The notes: generated by a model not told the origin, from the sequence alone. Positions 1 through 5,391 are shown, counted from the first letter of the stretch. The stretch: DNA of 5,441 bases from Candidatus Uhrbacteria bacterium (GCA_016209345.1 JACQWH010000065.1:1-5441), one strand, 5' to 3'. Made by a program: numbers and translations.

Positions 1-2
1 AC

Positions 3-203
3 ACGCTCTGGTCGATTATCTTTTTCGGTCTGCACAGCCCGAGTGGTGCGCTTATTGAGATCGTATTCCTCTGGTTTGCCATCCTCGCCACAGTCATCGC
101 TTTCGCAAAAATCTCTAAACCAGCCGCATGGCTTCTTCTTCCGTATGTTCTCTGGGTCAGTTTTGCCGCTTATTTAAATTACGCAATTTGGTCGCTGAAT
201 TGA
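3..203 (+). CDS. tspO: TspO/MBR family protein, C-terminal part (5' end outside window)
   Basis: This is the last 66 residues of a TspO/MBR (tryptophan-rich sensory protein, peripheral benzodiazepine receptor homolog) membrane protein, open at the 5' edge and ending with TGA at 201-203. The family has five transmembrane helices in about 150-160 residues and binds porphyrins and related ligands, so roughly the last two helices are visible. Seen directly: a family-like WSIIFFGLHSPSGAL segment at the start, a hydrophobic helix (FLWFAILATVIAF), then the hallmark LLLPYVLWVSFAAYLNYAIW helix and a terminal SLN. The PY..W..FA..LN pattern is what I rely on for the assignment. The stop is 12 nt before mnmA, which suggests co-transcription. 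The physiological role in this organism cannot be read from the fragment. Confidence 0.88.
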   Translation, partial: TLWSIIFFGLHSPSGALIEIVFLWFAILATVIAFAKISKPAAWLLLPYVLWVSFAAYLNYAIWSLN

Positions 204-215
204 AGTCTGAACGAA

Positions 216-1400
216 ATGAACATGGCCGGAATTTCGAACAAGCACAAATTAAATACCCCTCGTAAAAGAAAGGTCTTCGTCGGTATTTCCGGCGGGGTTG
301 ACTCGGCCGTTGCCGCCGCGCTTTTGAAAAAAGAAGGGTATGACGTACGTGGCGTTTTTTTGCGCGAATATGATCTTTCGCTTCCATCGGCATTCGGTGA
401 TGCCATAGAGTGTACCCAAGAAGGTGACAGGCAAAGCGCACTGGCGGTTGCCTCTGCGCTGGATATACCATTTGAAGAATGGGACTTTCGAAAGGAATAT
501 GAGCGAGCGGTTATTCGGTATATGGTGCGCGAATACAAGCAGGGAAGAACGCCAAATCCCGACATCATGTGCAACAGCGTCATTAAGTTTGGGCTCTTTT
601 TGAAGCGTGCCCTAAAAGAAGGCGCCAACTTTATTGCCACCGGCCACTATGTGAAATTGTCATCCCGGCGAAGGCCGGGATCCAGTCTGGATTCCCCCGC
701 CAGAGGCGGGCAAGCTGCCTTTCGCGGGAATGACACCTATCTATCGAAGGCGAAAGACGCCAATAAAGATCAGACATATTTTCTTGCAACACTGACACAG
801 GAACAGCTCAAACACTGTCTGTTTCCGATTGGCGGTTTGTTGAAATCGGAGGTGCGGCAAAAAGCAGAGGCGTTTGGTCTACCAAACTGGAACCGCAGGG
901 ACAGTCAGGGTATTTGTTTTATCGGAAAGCTTTCCATGAAAGAATTTTTAAAAAGCGCTATCAAACCGAAATACGGGAAGCTCATCGCGCCGGATGGATC
1001 GGTGGTTGGCACCCATGATGGCGCATGGTACTCTACGATTGGTCAGCGACATGGTGTTGGCTTTGGCGGCGGAGACAAACCCTACTACGTCACAGGCAAG
1101 GATGTTAAAAAAAATATCGTGTATGTTGATCGTCAGAAACCCTCCTCTCTTCTCTATCAAAAAGAACTTACTTGCACGCAGGTTAATTGGATCTCCGGAG
1201 TGTCGCCGAAATTTCCATTTATCTGCACGGCGCGCACTCGCTACCGCCAGAAATTACAGAAGTGTACGGTTAAAAAATTACGAGTTACGAGTTACGAGTT
1301 GCGAGTTACGTTTAACAAATCCCAGCGCGCTATCACGCCAGGGCAGTTCGTGGTATTCTATAAAGGCCGCGAGTGCTTAGGAAGTGGTATTATTGAATAA
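216..1400 (+). CDS. mnmA: tRNA-specific 2-thiouridylase MnmA with in-frame repeat insertions
   Basis: MnmA is a cytoplasmic ATP-dependent enzyme that thiolates U34 of tRNA-Lys, -Glu and -Gln to s2U, taking sulfur from a cysteine desulfurase relay. Visible: the PP-loop SGGVDS (residues 25-30) that binds ATP; NPDIMCN with nucleophile Cys119; GHYVK (143-147); KDQTYFL (184-190); GICFIGK with the second catalytic Cys234; and the C-terminal TPGQFVVFY...GSGIIE beta-barrel end. The Cys pair corresponds to E. coli C102/C199. At 394 aa it is longer than the roughly 360-370 typical of the family. The excess comes from a basic N-terminal extension, residues 149-174 encoded by a palindromic repeat element, and residues about 355-365 (LRVTSYELRVT) encoded by heptanucleotide repeats. 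Start: an in-frame TGA at 201-203 bounds it, ATG 216 is first and ATG 222 is an alternative. No clear Shine-Dalgarno is seen. Catalytic residues are intact, so the enzyme is probably functional. Confidence 0.95.
   Translation: MNMAGISNKHKLNTPRKRKVFVGISGGVDSAVAAALLKKEGYDVRGVFLREYDLSLPSAFGDAIECTQEGDRQSALAVASALDIPFEEWDFRKEYERAVIRYMVREYKQGRTPNPDIMCNSVIKFGLFLKRALKEGANFIATGHYVKLSSRRRPGSSLDSPARGGQAAFRGNDTYLSKAKDANKDQTYFLATLTQEQLKHCLFPIGGLLKSEVRQKAEAFGLPNWNRRDSQGICFIGKLSMKEFLKSAIKPKYGKLIAPDGSVVGTHDGAWYSTIGQRHGVGFGGGDKPYYVTGKDVKKNIVYVDRQKPSSLLYQKELTCTQVNWISGVSPKFPFICTARTRYRQKLQKCTVKKLRVTSYELRVTFNKSQRAITPGQFVVFYKGRECLGSGIIE
658..735. repeat. 78-nt palindromic repeat element inserted in frame in mnmA
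   Basis: The element is bounded by near-inverted ends, TGTCATCCCGGCG at 658-670 and CGCGGGAATGACA at 723-735. Inside it are three hairpins: ATCCCGGC/GCCGGGAT (662-669 and 674-681, loop GAAG), ATCCAG/CTGGAT (680-685 and 687-692), and CCCGCC/GGCGGG (696-701 and 705-710). Its length is a multiple of three and it contains no stop in the mnmA frame, so it adds 26 residues, SSRRRPGSSLDSP through GND-T, between GHYVKL and YLSKAKD. That spot is a variable surface loop region in MnmA. The behaviour is like that of Rickettsia palindromic elements; family membership is not established here. A partial relative lies at 1405-1433. Confidence 0.85.
1278..1311. repeat. Heptanucleotide tandem repeat (ACGAGTT)n inside mnmA
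   Basis: Four consecutive 7-nt units are seen: ACGAGTT at 1280-1286, 1287-1293 and 1294-1300, then GCGAGTT at 1301-1307, followed by a partial ACG and preceded by TT. Since 7 is not a multiple of 3, the unit is read in all three phases, giving LRVTSYELRVT in the protein. The tract sits in the C-terminal beta-barrel domain of MnmA, just before the conserved TPGQ motif, and looks like an expansion within a loop between strands. Confidence 0.9.
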
Positions 1401-1404
1401 GGTT

Positions 1405-1433
1405 TGTCATTCCGGCGAAGGCCGGAATCCAGA
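1405..1433. repeat. Partial copy of the palindromic repeat between mnmA and the next gene
   Basis: The sequence opens with TGTCATTCCGGCGAAGG and continues CCGGAATCCAGA. It matches the left part of the 658-735 element with compensating changes in the stem (CCCGG/CCGGG there, TCCGG/CCGGA here). It forms an 8-bp perfect hairpin, ATTCCGGC at 1409-1416 with GCCGGAAT at 1421-1428 and loop GAAG. It begins 5 nt after the mnmA stop and ends 12 nt before the ATG of the cysteine-rich gene. No T-run follows the stem, so it is read as a repeat rather than an intrinsic terminator, although it could still affect the transcript. Confidence 0.8.
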
Positions 1434-1445
1434 CAACGATGATGT

Positions 1446-3095
1446 ATGCCCATTTGCCCCATCACCGGATTATCATTCGAGCATCACGAACTTGAAAAGC
1501 GTCACTATGAGCGGTTCGGTCTGCCGGTACCGAATATTCATCCGATTGCTCGACGTATTCAGAAACTTGCTTTTGTTAACGCATGGGATCTTTATTGGGC
1601 GACCGATGCCCGCACGGGCAAAAAAATTCTTTCGTGGTACGATCCTGCGGAACATCCGGTTATCTATGACCGCACATATTGGATGAGCAACGATTTTGAT
1701 GCCCGTGATTGCGGACGTTCGTTTGATTTTTCGCGAAGTTTTTTTGACCAATATTTTGAAATGGTCGCCACTATTCCCAAGCCGAATCTTGTAAGTGTGG
1801 CGAGCGAGAACGTTGATTATTGCAACAATATTATCAATTCAAAAAACAGCTATTTGAGTTTCAATGTATTCGCATGCGACAATATGATTTATTCCGCCCG
1901 CGTTTTTGAAAGTCGGGATAGCATCAATCTCTATAATTCTCGAAAATGCGAGCTGTGTTACGCCTGCAACCAGTGCACTGATTGCCATAGTATTAGTTGG
2001 TCAGAGTTTTGCGTAAACTGCACAAGCAGTCAATTCCTTTCAAATTGTTTTGATTGTTTATACTGTTATCAGTGTGTCAATCTTCGGCACAAAAGCTATT
2101 GTATCCAGAATAAGCAGTATACCAAGGAAGAGTACGAGAGGCGCATGCACGAGATAGATCTCGGGTCATGGGATGCGTTCCGGAAGGAAGAGAGCGCGTG
2201 GAAAGCATTTCTTGAATCGCAGCCGCTGCAGGCGCAACATAATGTCAATTGCGAAGATTCAATTGGTATCCTTCTCAAAAATTGCAAATCATGTTATCAG
2301 TGCTTTGCGCTGACAAATGCCGAGCACTGCTTTGCGGGCTGGGGAAATCATCAAATAGAAAACAGCGATTCCTCAGGGGAAGATGCCGAGTACAATACGA
2401 GCACACAGGGCATCGTATCATCACAGCGGACGGCGCACTGTCTTATGATGGAGCGTTCGTTTGATATCCTTTATTCGCAATTTATTTTTCAGTCAAATAA
2501 TTGTTTCGGTTGTTACGGACTTAAGAAGGCGAGCTATTGTATTATGAATACGCAGTACGCCCCGGCGGAATATGATGCGCTGAAAGAAAAAATTATCGCG
2601 CACATGAAGGAGGATGGGGAGTGGGGACAGTACTTCCCCGTCCGTTACGCCCCCTTCCCCTACGAGCGGACGCTTGCGCGAGCAATTACATCCACAGAGT
2701 TTGATGATAATCCCGAAATGATGAAGATGTTTGAATTTCGGTTTGATGAGCGCACTGATTCGAATATTCGTCCTGACGGACATCAGGCATCTGAGCTTCC
2801 TGATCACTGCGACGATGCCGATGAGATATTGACGAAGCTCACGTTTCTCTGCCACGAGTCGGGGCGTCCATATAATATCACAAAACAGGAGCTTGCGTTT
2901 TATAAAAAACACCGCGTACCTCTTCCGCGCATATCGTGGCGAACCGCGATTGAGCACCACTATCCGACATTCTACCCCTCTCCGCACGCCACCCGGTGCG
3001 CCGAATGTGGGTGCTCAATGTATTCCTATCTCCGCCCCGATAAAACAACCCGCCGCAAGCTGTGTGATACATGCTTCATGGCGCTGACAGGATAA
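1446..3095 (+). CDS. Cysteine-rich putative zinc-binding protein (CPR 'caib/baif'-labelled family), copy 1
   Basis: The function is unknown. This 549-aa protein has about 32 cysteines, many as CxxC, and no signal peptide or membrane segment that I can see. In order: an N-terminal module (residues 4-75) with CPITGLSF, then Y..FGLPVP, then TGKKILSWYDP; an aromatic block YWMSNDFDA..CGRSFDFSRSFFDQYFEM (78-106); ENVDYCNN (121-128); a dense Cys segment 168-219 (CELCYACNQCTDC, CVNC, CFDCLYCYQC); NLRHKSYCIQNKQYTKEEY (212-230); a second CFGCYGLKKASYCIMNTQY segment (353-371); and a C-terminal module from C469 (CHESGRPYNITKQEL) ending in a zinc-ribbon-like C518-x2-C521 and C540-x2-C543. I recognise the layout from Parcubacteria-type genomes. 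The common 'caib/baif' label does not reflect a CoA-transferase fold. The start is fixed by an in-frame TGA at 1440-1442 and by alignment with the second copy. No good Shine-Dalgarno is visible. Zinc or metal binding is inferred. Confidence 0.85.
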   Translation: MPICPITGLSFEHHELEKRHYERFGLPVPNIHPIARRIQKLAFVNAWDLYWATDARTGKKILSWYDPAEHPVIYDRTYWMSNDFDARDCGRSFDFSRSFFDQYFEMVATIPKPNLVSVASENVDYCNNIINSKNSYLSFNVFACDNMIYSARVFESRDSINLYNSRKCELCYACNQCTDCHSISWSEFCVNCTSSQFLSNCFDCLYCYQCVNLRHKSYCIQNKQYTKEEYERRMHEIDLGSWDAFRKEESAWKAFLESQPLQAQHNVNCEDSIGILLKNCKSCYQCFALTNAEHCFAGWGNHQIENSDSSGEDAEYNTSTQGIVSSQRTAHCLMMERSFDILYSQFIFQSNNCFGCYGLKKASYCIMNTQYAPAEYDALKEKIIAHMKEDGEWGQYFPVRYAPFPYERTLARAITSTEFDDNPEMMKMFEFRFDERTDSNIRPDGHQASELPDHCDDADEILTKLTFLCHESGRPYNITKQELAFYKKHRVPLPRISWRTAIEHHYPTFYPSPHATRCAECGCSMYSYLRPDKTTRRKLCDTCFMALTG

Positions 3096-3104
3096 TTTTG
3101 TGTG

Positions 3105-3133
3105 TTGACGAGAACATGTAACTGGTTTATCAT
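3105..3133 (+). promoter_or_regulatory. Sigma70-like promoter for the toxin-antitoxin module
   Basis: There is a TTGACG (-35, 3105-3110, one mismatch to consensus) and a TATCAT (-10, 3128-3133, one mismatch to TATAAT), separated by exactly 17 nt. It lies in the 51-nt gap after the first cysteine-rich gene. The expected start of transcription, about 7 nt past the -10, is near 3139-3141, only 6-8 nt before the antitoxin ATG. Such a transcript would be almost leaderless. Confidence 0.65.
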
Positions 3134-3135
3134 TT

Positions 3136-3140
3136 GAGGT
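3136..3140 (+). promoter_or_regulatory. Shine-Dalgarno of the antitoxin gene
   Basis: GAGGT at 3136-3140 is a good ribosome binding site 6 nt before ATG 3147 and supports that start. It overlaps the predicted transcription start of the promoter at 3105-3133. It would therefore work fully only on a transcript that begins further upstream. Confidence 0.6.
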
Positions 3141-3146
3141 AGTATT

Positions 3147-3350
3147 ATGAATCAGTATTCACAACAATTTGAACAAGCGCGACAAGCGGTTACGACCATT
3201 ACCGCCGTACGTCCGCATCTCTTTCCGTCAGAGCTTGAATCACTTGCCTTGATGCTTGATCGTGACGCAATGGCTACAATCGAAAAAAGCGTACATGATG
3301 CGCGAAGAGGCAATTTTGAGTCGCTCGAGAACGCTATCAACAACGATTAG
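3147..3350 (+). CDS. Putative type II antitoxin (small acidic-tailed protein upstream of RelE/ParE-like toxin)
   Basis: This is a 67-aa protein lying 8 nt upstream of a RelE/ParE-like toxin gene, which is the classic antitoxin-toxin order. Seen: an amphipathic helical N-terminal half (QQFEQARQAVTTI), then PSELESLALMLDRDAMATIEKS, and a C-terminal HDARRGNFESLENAINND. The last part resembles the short 'eA..G....le..l' tails of RelE-partner antitoxins. Such a protein would bind and neutralise the toxin and usually represses its own promoter, which is consistent with the promoter just upstream. I see no confident DNA-binding fold, and no named family can be assigned. The antitoxin role rests mainly on size and position. 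Confidence 0.68.
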   Translation: MNQYSQQFEQARQAVTTITAVRPHLFPSELESLALMLDRDAMATIEKSVHDARRGNFESLENAINND

Positions 3351-3358
3351 CGTTTTAT

Positions 3359-3568
3359 ATGTATCGACGCGTTATTACTTCATCGGCAAAGAAGACGCTT
3401 AAACGCCTATCGAAACAAGCACAGCAGGAACTTTTACGAGAAACGGAGGTACTGAACGAGTACCCATTAACGGGGGAGAATCTTCATGGAGCTCTCTCGT
3501 TTTTGTATTCATTTCACTTTAAGTTTGAAAATGTTCACTACCGCGCTTGCGGTCCGAGGTACGCTTAG
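3359..3568 (+). CDS. RelE/ParE superfamily toxin, probably C-terminally frameshifted
   Basis: The 69-aa open frame begins MYRRVITSSAKKTLKRLSKQ and continues with a helical QQELLRETEVLNEYP, then GENLHGALSFLYSFHFKFENVHYR. This is the RelE/ParE toxin pattern: beta1, two helices, then a strand ending in a conserved YR. Such toxins are mostly 85-95 aa; RelE types cleave mRNA on ribosomes and ParE types poison gyrase. Here the last strands are missing, replaced by ACGPRYA and a stop at 3566-3568. In the -1 frame the DNA goes on as EVRLVNLYPREYMYERK (3556-3606, TAA 3607-3609), which looks like the usual REnFYER-type toxin tail. That suggests a one-base loss near 3545-3556, or a sequencing error. The gene follows the antitoxin by 8 nt with no obvious ribosome binding site, so translational coupling is likely. 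RelE versus ParE activity cannot be told. Confidence 0.72.
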   Translation: MYRRVITSSAKKTLKRLSKQAQQELLRETEVLNEYPLTGENLHGALSFLYSFHFKFENVHYRACGPRYA

Positions 3569-3615
3569 TAAACTTGTACCCGAGAGAATATATGTATGAG
3601 CGCAAGTAATAATAC

Positions 3616-3620
3616 GGGAG
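3616..3620 (+). promoter_or_regulatory. Shine-Dalgarno that favours ATG 3626
   Basis: GGGAG at 3616-3620 sits 5 nt before ATG 3626. The upstream in-frame ATG at 3596 has only a weaker GAGAG (3582-3586) before it. Alignment with copy 1, whose M-P-I-C start matches M-S-R-H-I-C here, also favours 3626. So does the likely original end of the toxin gene at 3609. Confidence 0.6.
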
Positions 3621-3625
3621 AGGGT

Positions 3626-5281
3626 ATGTCCCGCCATATCTGTCCAATTTCAGAATTGTCGTTTGAGATCACCGATACTGAGCGAGAACTCTACGGCATG
3701 TTTGATTTGCCGGTGTCGGACATGCACCCGTTCCTGCGGTTTGTGATGCGCTTTGCGCATGGCAATAACTGGTCGTTGTATTGGACGACCGAGATGCGGA
3801 CGGGAAAAAAAATTCTCACCTGCTACGATCCAAAAGAATTCCCAAAAATTGTGGAACACGGCTATTGGATGAGCAATGAGTTTGACGCGCGCGAGTACGG
3901 CAGAGCGTTTGATTTCTCACGGCCGTTTTTCGAACAGTACTTTGAAATGGTGGCAGAGATTCCCCGGCCGAACGTGACGATTTTGAATTGCGAAAATGTG
4001 GAGTACGCGAACCACGTGTTTTGGTCAAAGAACTGCTATCTGTGCTTTATTTGTTTTCATTGCGAGAATGTCTTATATTCGTTTCGCGCGCGGAAATGCC
4101 GTGAGAGCATGTATCTTTTCAACTGCCGCGAATCAGAGCTCTGTTTCCAATGCGCGAATTGCATAAACTGTTTTGACGTGCACTATGCGGAATTTTGCAG
4201 CGATTGCAGGGGGTGCCGATTCCTTTCCAATTGTATCGACTGTTCAGAGTGCTATCAGTGCACCAATCTCAAACACAAACAATACTGCATCCAGAATGTT
4301 CAATATACCAAGGATGAATATGGGGCTCGCATGAGTGCGATCGATCTTTCTTCATTTGCGGTGTTTCAAAAAGAATGGAGCGCATGGCAATCGTTTCTTG
4401 CCACGCAGCCGATTCAAGCGGAGCGCAATATCAACTGCGAGGATTGCACGGGAACGCTTCTTACGAATTGCCGATCGTGCCGTAACTGTTCCAATTTATC
4501 GAACGCGGAGAATTCAGTGAACTCGTATGGCAATAATCAGTCGGAGACCTGCGATGCTTCCGCAGAAGGATCGCAGCAGGGCGTGATGGCCGTTGGGTTT
4601 CTGGATTCTCAGCGCGTCGCATTCACCATGATCGCCGAACATTGCTATGATATTCTCTACTCGCAACATATGTTTCAATCGCACGATTGCTTTGGCTGTT
4701 TCGGACTGAAGAAGGCGTCATGGTGTATCCTAAACAAGGAATATGAGCCGGCGGAATATGAAGATATGAAGAAGGGAATCGTCAGCCACATGAAGAAGAC
4801 GGGCGAGTGGGGAAAGTATTTCCCGCCACGGTACAGTCCTTTTGCCTGGGATGACACGAATGCCGCCGCCGTGCTCATCTCCTCATTTGATGATTATGAA
4901 GATGTGGCGGCGCGGCTGGGTCTGCGCAGCGCGCCTCGTACTGACGCCATGGAGCGGTCAGACGCGGTTTCTGCCCAAGCCCTTCCGGATCGGCCCGATG
5001 ATTTTTCAGAGAATGACATTCACACCGTATGGGTTTGCAGCACAAGCGGACGGCCCTATAAGATAACGAAACAAGAATTAGCGCTTTATCGTCGCTTTCG
5101 CGCGCCTCTGCCGCGCGCGCATTGGCGCACCGTTTTCGAACATTTTTATCCGCAGATGTATCCGATGCCTCACGAAGCGGTATGCGGCGCATGCGGGAAG
5201 CATATCTATTCGTATATCCGCCCCGAAAAAACAACCCGAATACTCCTCTGCGACGCATGTTTTGAAGGTGAGCGCGCGTAG
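3626..5281 (+). CDS. Cysteine-rich putative zinc-binding protein (CPR 'caib/baif'-labelled family), copy 2
   Basis: This is a paralog of the 1446-3095 gene, alignable end to end and roughly half identical by eye. It is 551 aa from ATG 3626, or 561 aa from the alternative in-frame ATG 3596. Residue numbers here count from 3596. It has about 36 cysteines. Order: HICPISELSF (14-23); RTGKKILTCYDP (68-79); YWMSNEFDAREYGRAFDFSRPFF block (90-112); CENVEYANH then CYLCFICFHCEN (132-157); Cys cluster 177-222; NLKHKQYCIQNVQYTKDEY (224-242); CEDC (281-284) and NCRSCRNC (291-298); CFGCFGLKKASWCILNKEY (365-383); and a C-terminal module from C481 (CSTSGRPYKITKQEL) to a zinc-ribbon-like C530/C533 plus C552/C555. 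Several CxxC cysteines kept here are serine or other residues in copy 1. No signal peptide or membrane helix is visible. Its C-terminus matches copy 1, so the neighbouring insertion sequence has not truncated it. The function is unknown and metal binding is inferred. Confidence 0.85.
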   Translation: MSRHICPISELSFEITDTERELYGMFDLPVSDMHPFLRFVMRFAHGNNWSLYWTTEMRTGKKILTCYDPKEFPKIVEHGYWMSNEFDAREYGRAFDFSRPFFEQYFEMVAEIPRPNVTILNCENVEYANHVFWSKNCYLCFICFHCENVLYSFRARKCRESMYLFNCRESELCFQCANCINCFDVHYAEFCSDCRGCRFLSNCIDCSECYQCTNLKHKQYCIQNVQYTKDEYGARMSAIDLSSFAVFQKEWSAWQSFLATQPIQAERNINCEDCTGTLLTNCRSCRNCSNLSNAENSVNSYGNNQSETCDASAEGSQQGVMAVGFLDSQRVAFTMIAEHCYDILYSQHMFQSHDCFGCFGLKKASWCILNKEYEPAEYEDMKKGIVSHMKKTGEWGKYFPPRYSPFAWDDTNAAAVLISSFDDYEDVAARLGLRSAPRTDAMERSDAVSAQALPDRPDDFSENDIHTVWVCSTSGRPYKITKQELALYRRFRAPLPRAHWRTVFEHFYPQMYPMPHEAVCGACGKHIYSYIRPEKTTRILLCDACFEGERA

Positions 5282-5308
5282 GAGCCGCATACAAGCCATC
5301 TGTAGCAA

Positions 5309-5356
5309 GGAAGTGATAATGTCATATTCCAGGGAAGTAGAAATGTCACATCCCTG
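5309..5356. repeat. Two tandem 24-nt repeats at the insertion-sequence end
   Basis: Unit 1 (5309-5332, GGAAGTGATAATGTCATATT then CCAG) and unit 2 (5333-5356, GGAAGTAGAAATGTCACATC then CCTG) agree at 18 of 24 positions, with conserved GGAAGT and AATGTCA cores. Adjacent repeats at an element end commonly serve as multiple transposase binding sites. The role is inferred. Confidence 0.75.
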
Positions 5357-5357
5357 G
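5329..5357. repeat. Inverted repeat CCAGGGA-15 nt-TCCCTGG
   Basis: Perfect 7-bp arms (5329-5335 and 5351-5357) flank a 15-nt loop that contains the core of the second tandem repeat. It could form a hairpin in RNA entering from outside the element, or be part of the transposase binding layout. Confidence 0.6.
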
Positions 5358-5362
5358 TAAAA

Positions 5363-5388
5363 TGATGCCGTTAATCTTAACGGTATCA
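5363..5388. repeat. Palindrome just upstream of the transposase start
   Basis: The arms TGATGCCGTTAA (5363-5374) and TTAACGGTATCA (5377-5388) are complementary at 11 of 12 positions around a 2-nt centre, with the inner 7 bp perfect. The site ends 3 nt before ATG 5392, so it could be an operator or a subterminal protein-binding site. It would instead be coding if ATG 5362 were the true start. Confidence 0.5.
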
Positions 5389-5391
5389 CCT

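Noticed and set aside
179..640. 153-aa open frame on the - strand across the 5' half of mnmA
   Set aside because: It is fully overlapped by a gene with clear catalytic motifs, and its translation shows no recognisable family pattern. It is a shadow of mnmA.
1278..1311. Short tandem array as a CRISPR or minisatellite outside coding sequence
   Set aside because: The units are contiguous 7-mers without spacers and lie inside an intact coding frame.
1409..1428. Hairpin after mnmA as a Rho-independent terminator
   Set aside because: The 8-bp stem is not followed by a T-run, and the sequence matches the repeat element inside mnmA. It is better explained as a repeat copy.
2493..2987. 164-aa open frame on the - strand inside the first cysteine-rich gene
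   Set aside because: The + strand frame is conserved in the second paralog, so the coding constraint is on +. The - frame has no matching counterpart of this length in copy 2.
1446..3095. CaiB/BaiF CoA-transferase function suggested by the common database label
   Set aside because: The Cys-rich, CxxC-repeat sequence has no resemblance to type III CoA transferases. The label appears to be a propagated misnomer.
3545..3560. Programmed -1 ribosomal frameshift in the toxin gene
   Set aside because: No slippery heptamer of the X-XXY-YYZ type occurs in TGCGGTCCGAGG, so mutation or sequencing error is the simpler reading.
4875..5294. 139-aa open frame on the - strand at the end of copy 2
   Set aside because: It overlaps the conserved C-terminal zinc-ribbon-like module and has low-complexity basic composition. 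It is a shadow.
5358..5363. TAAAAT as a -10 box for the transposase
   Set aside because: No -35-like hexamer occurs 16-18 nt upstream, so the promoter call is not supported.
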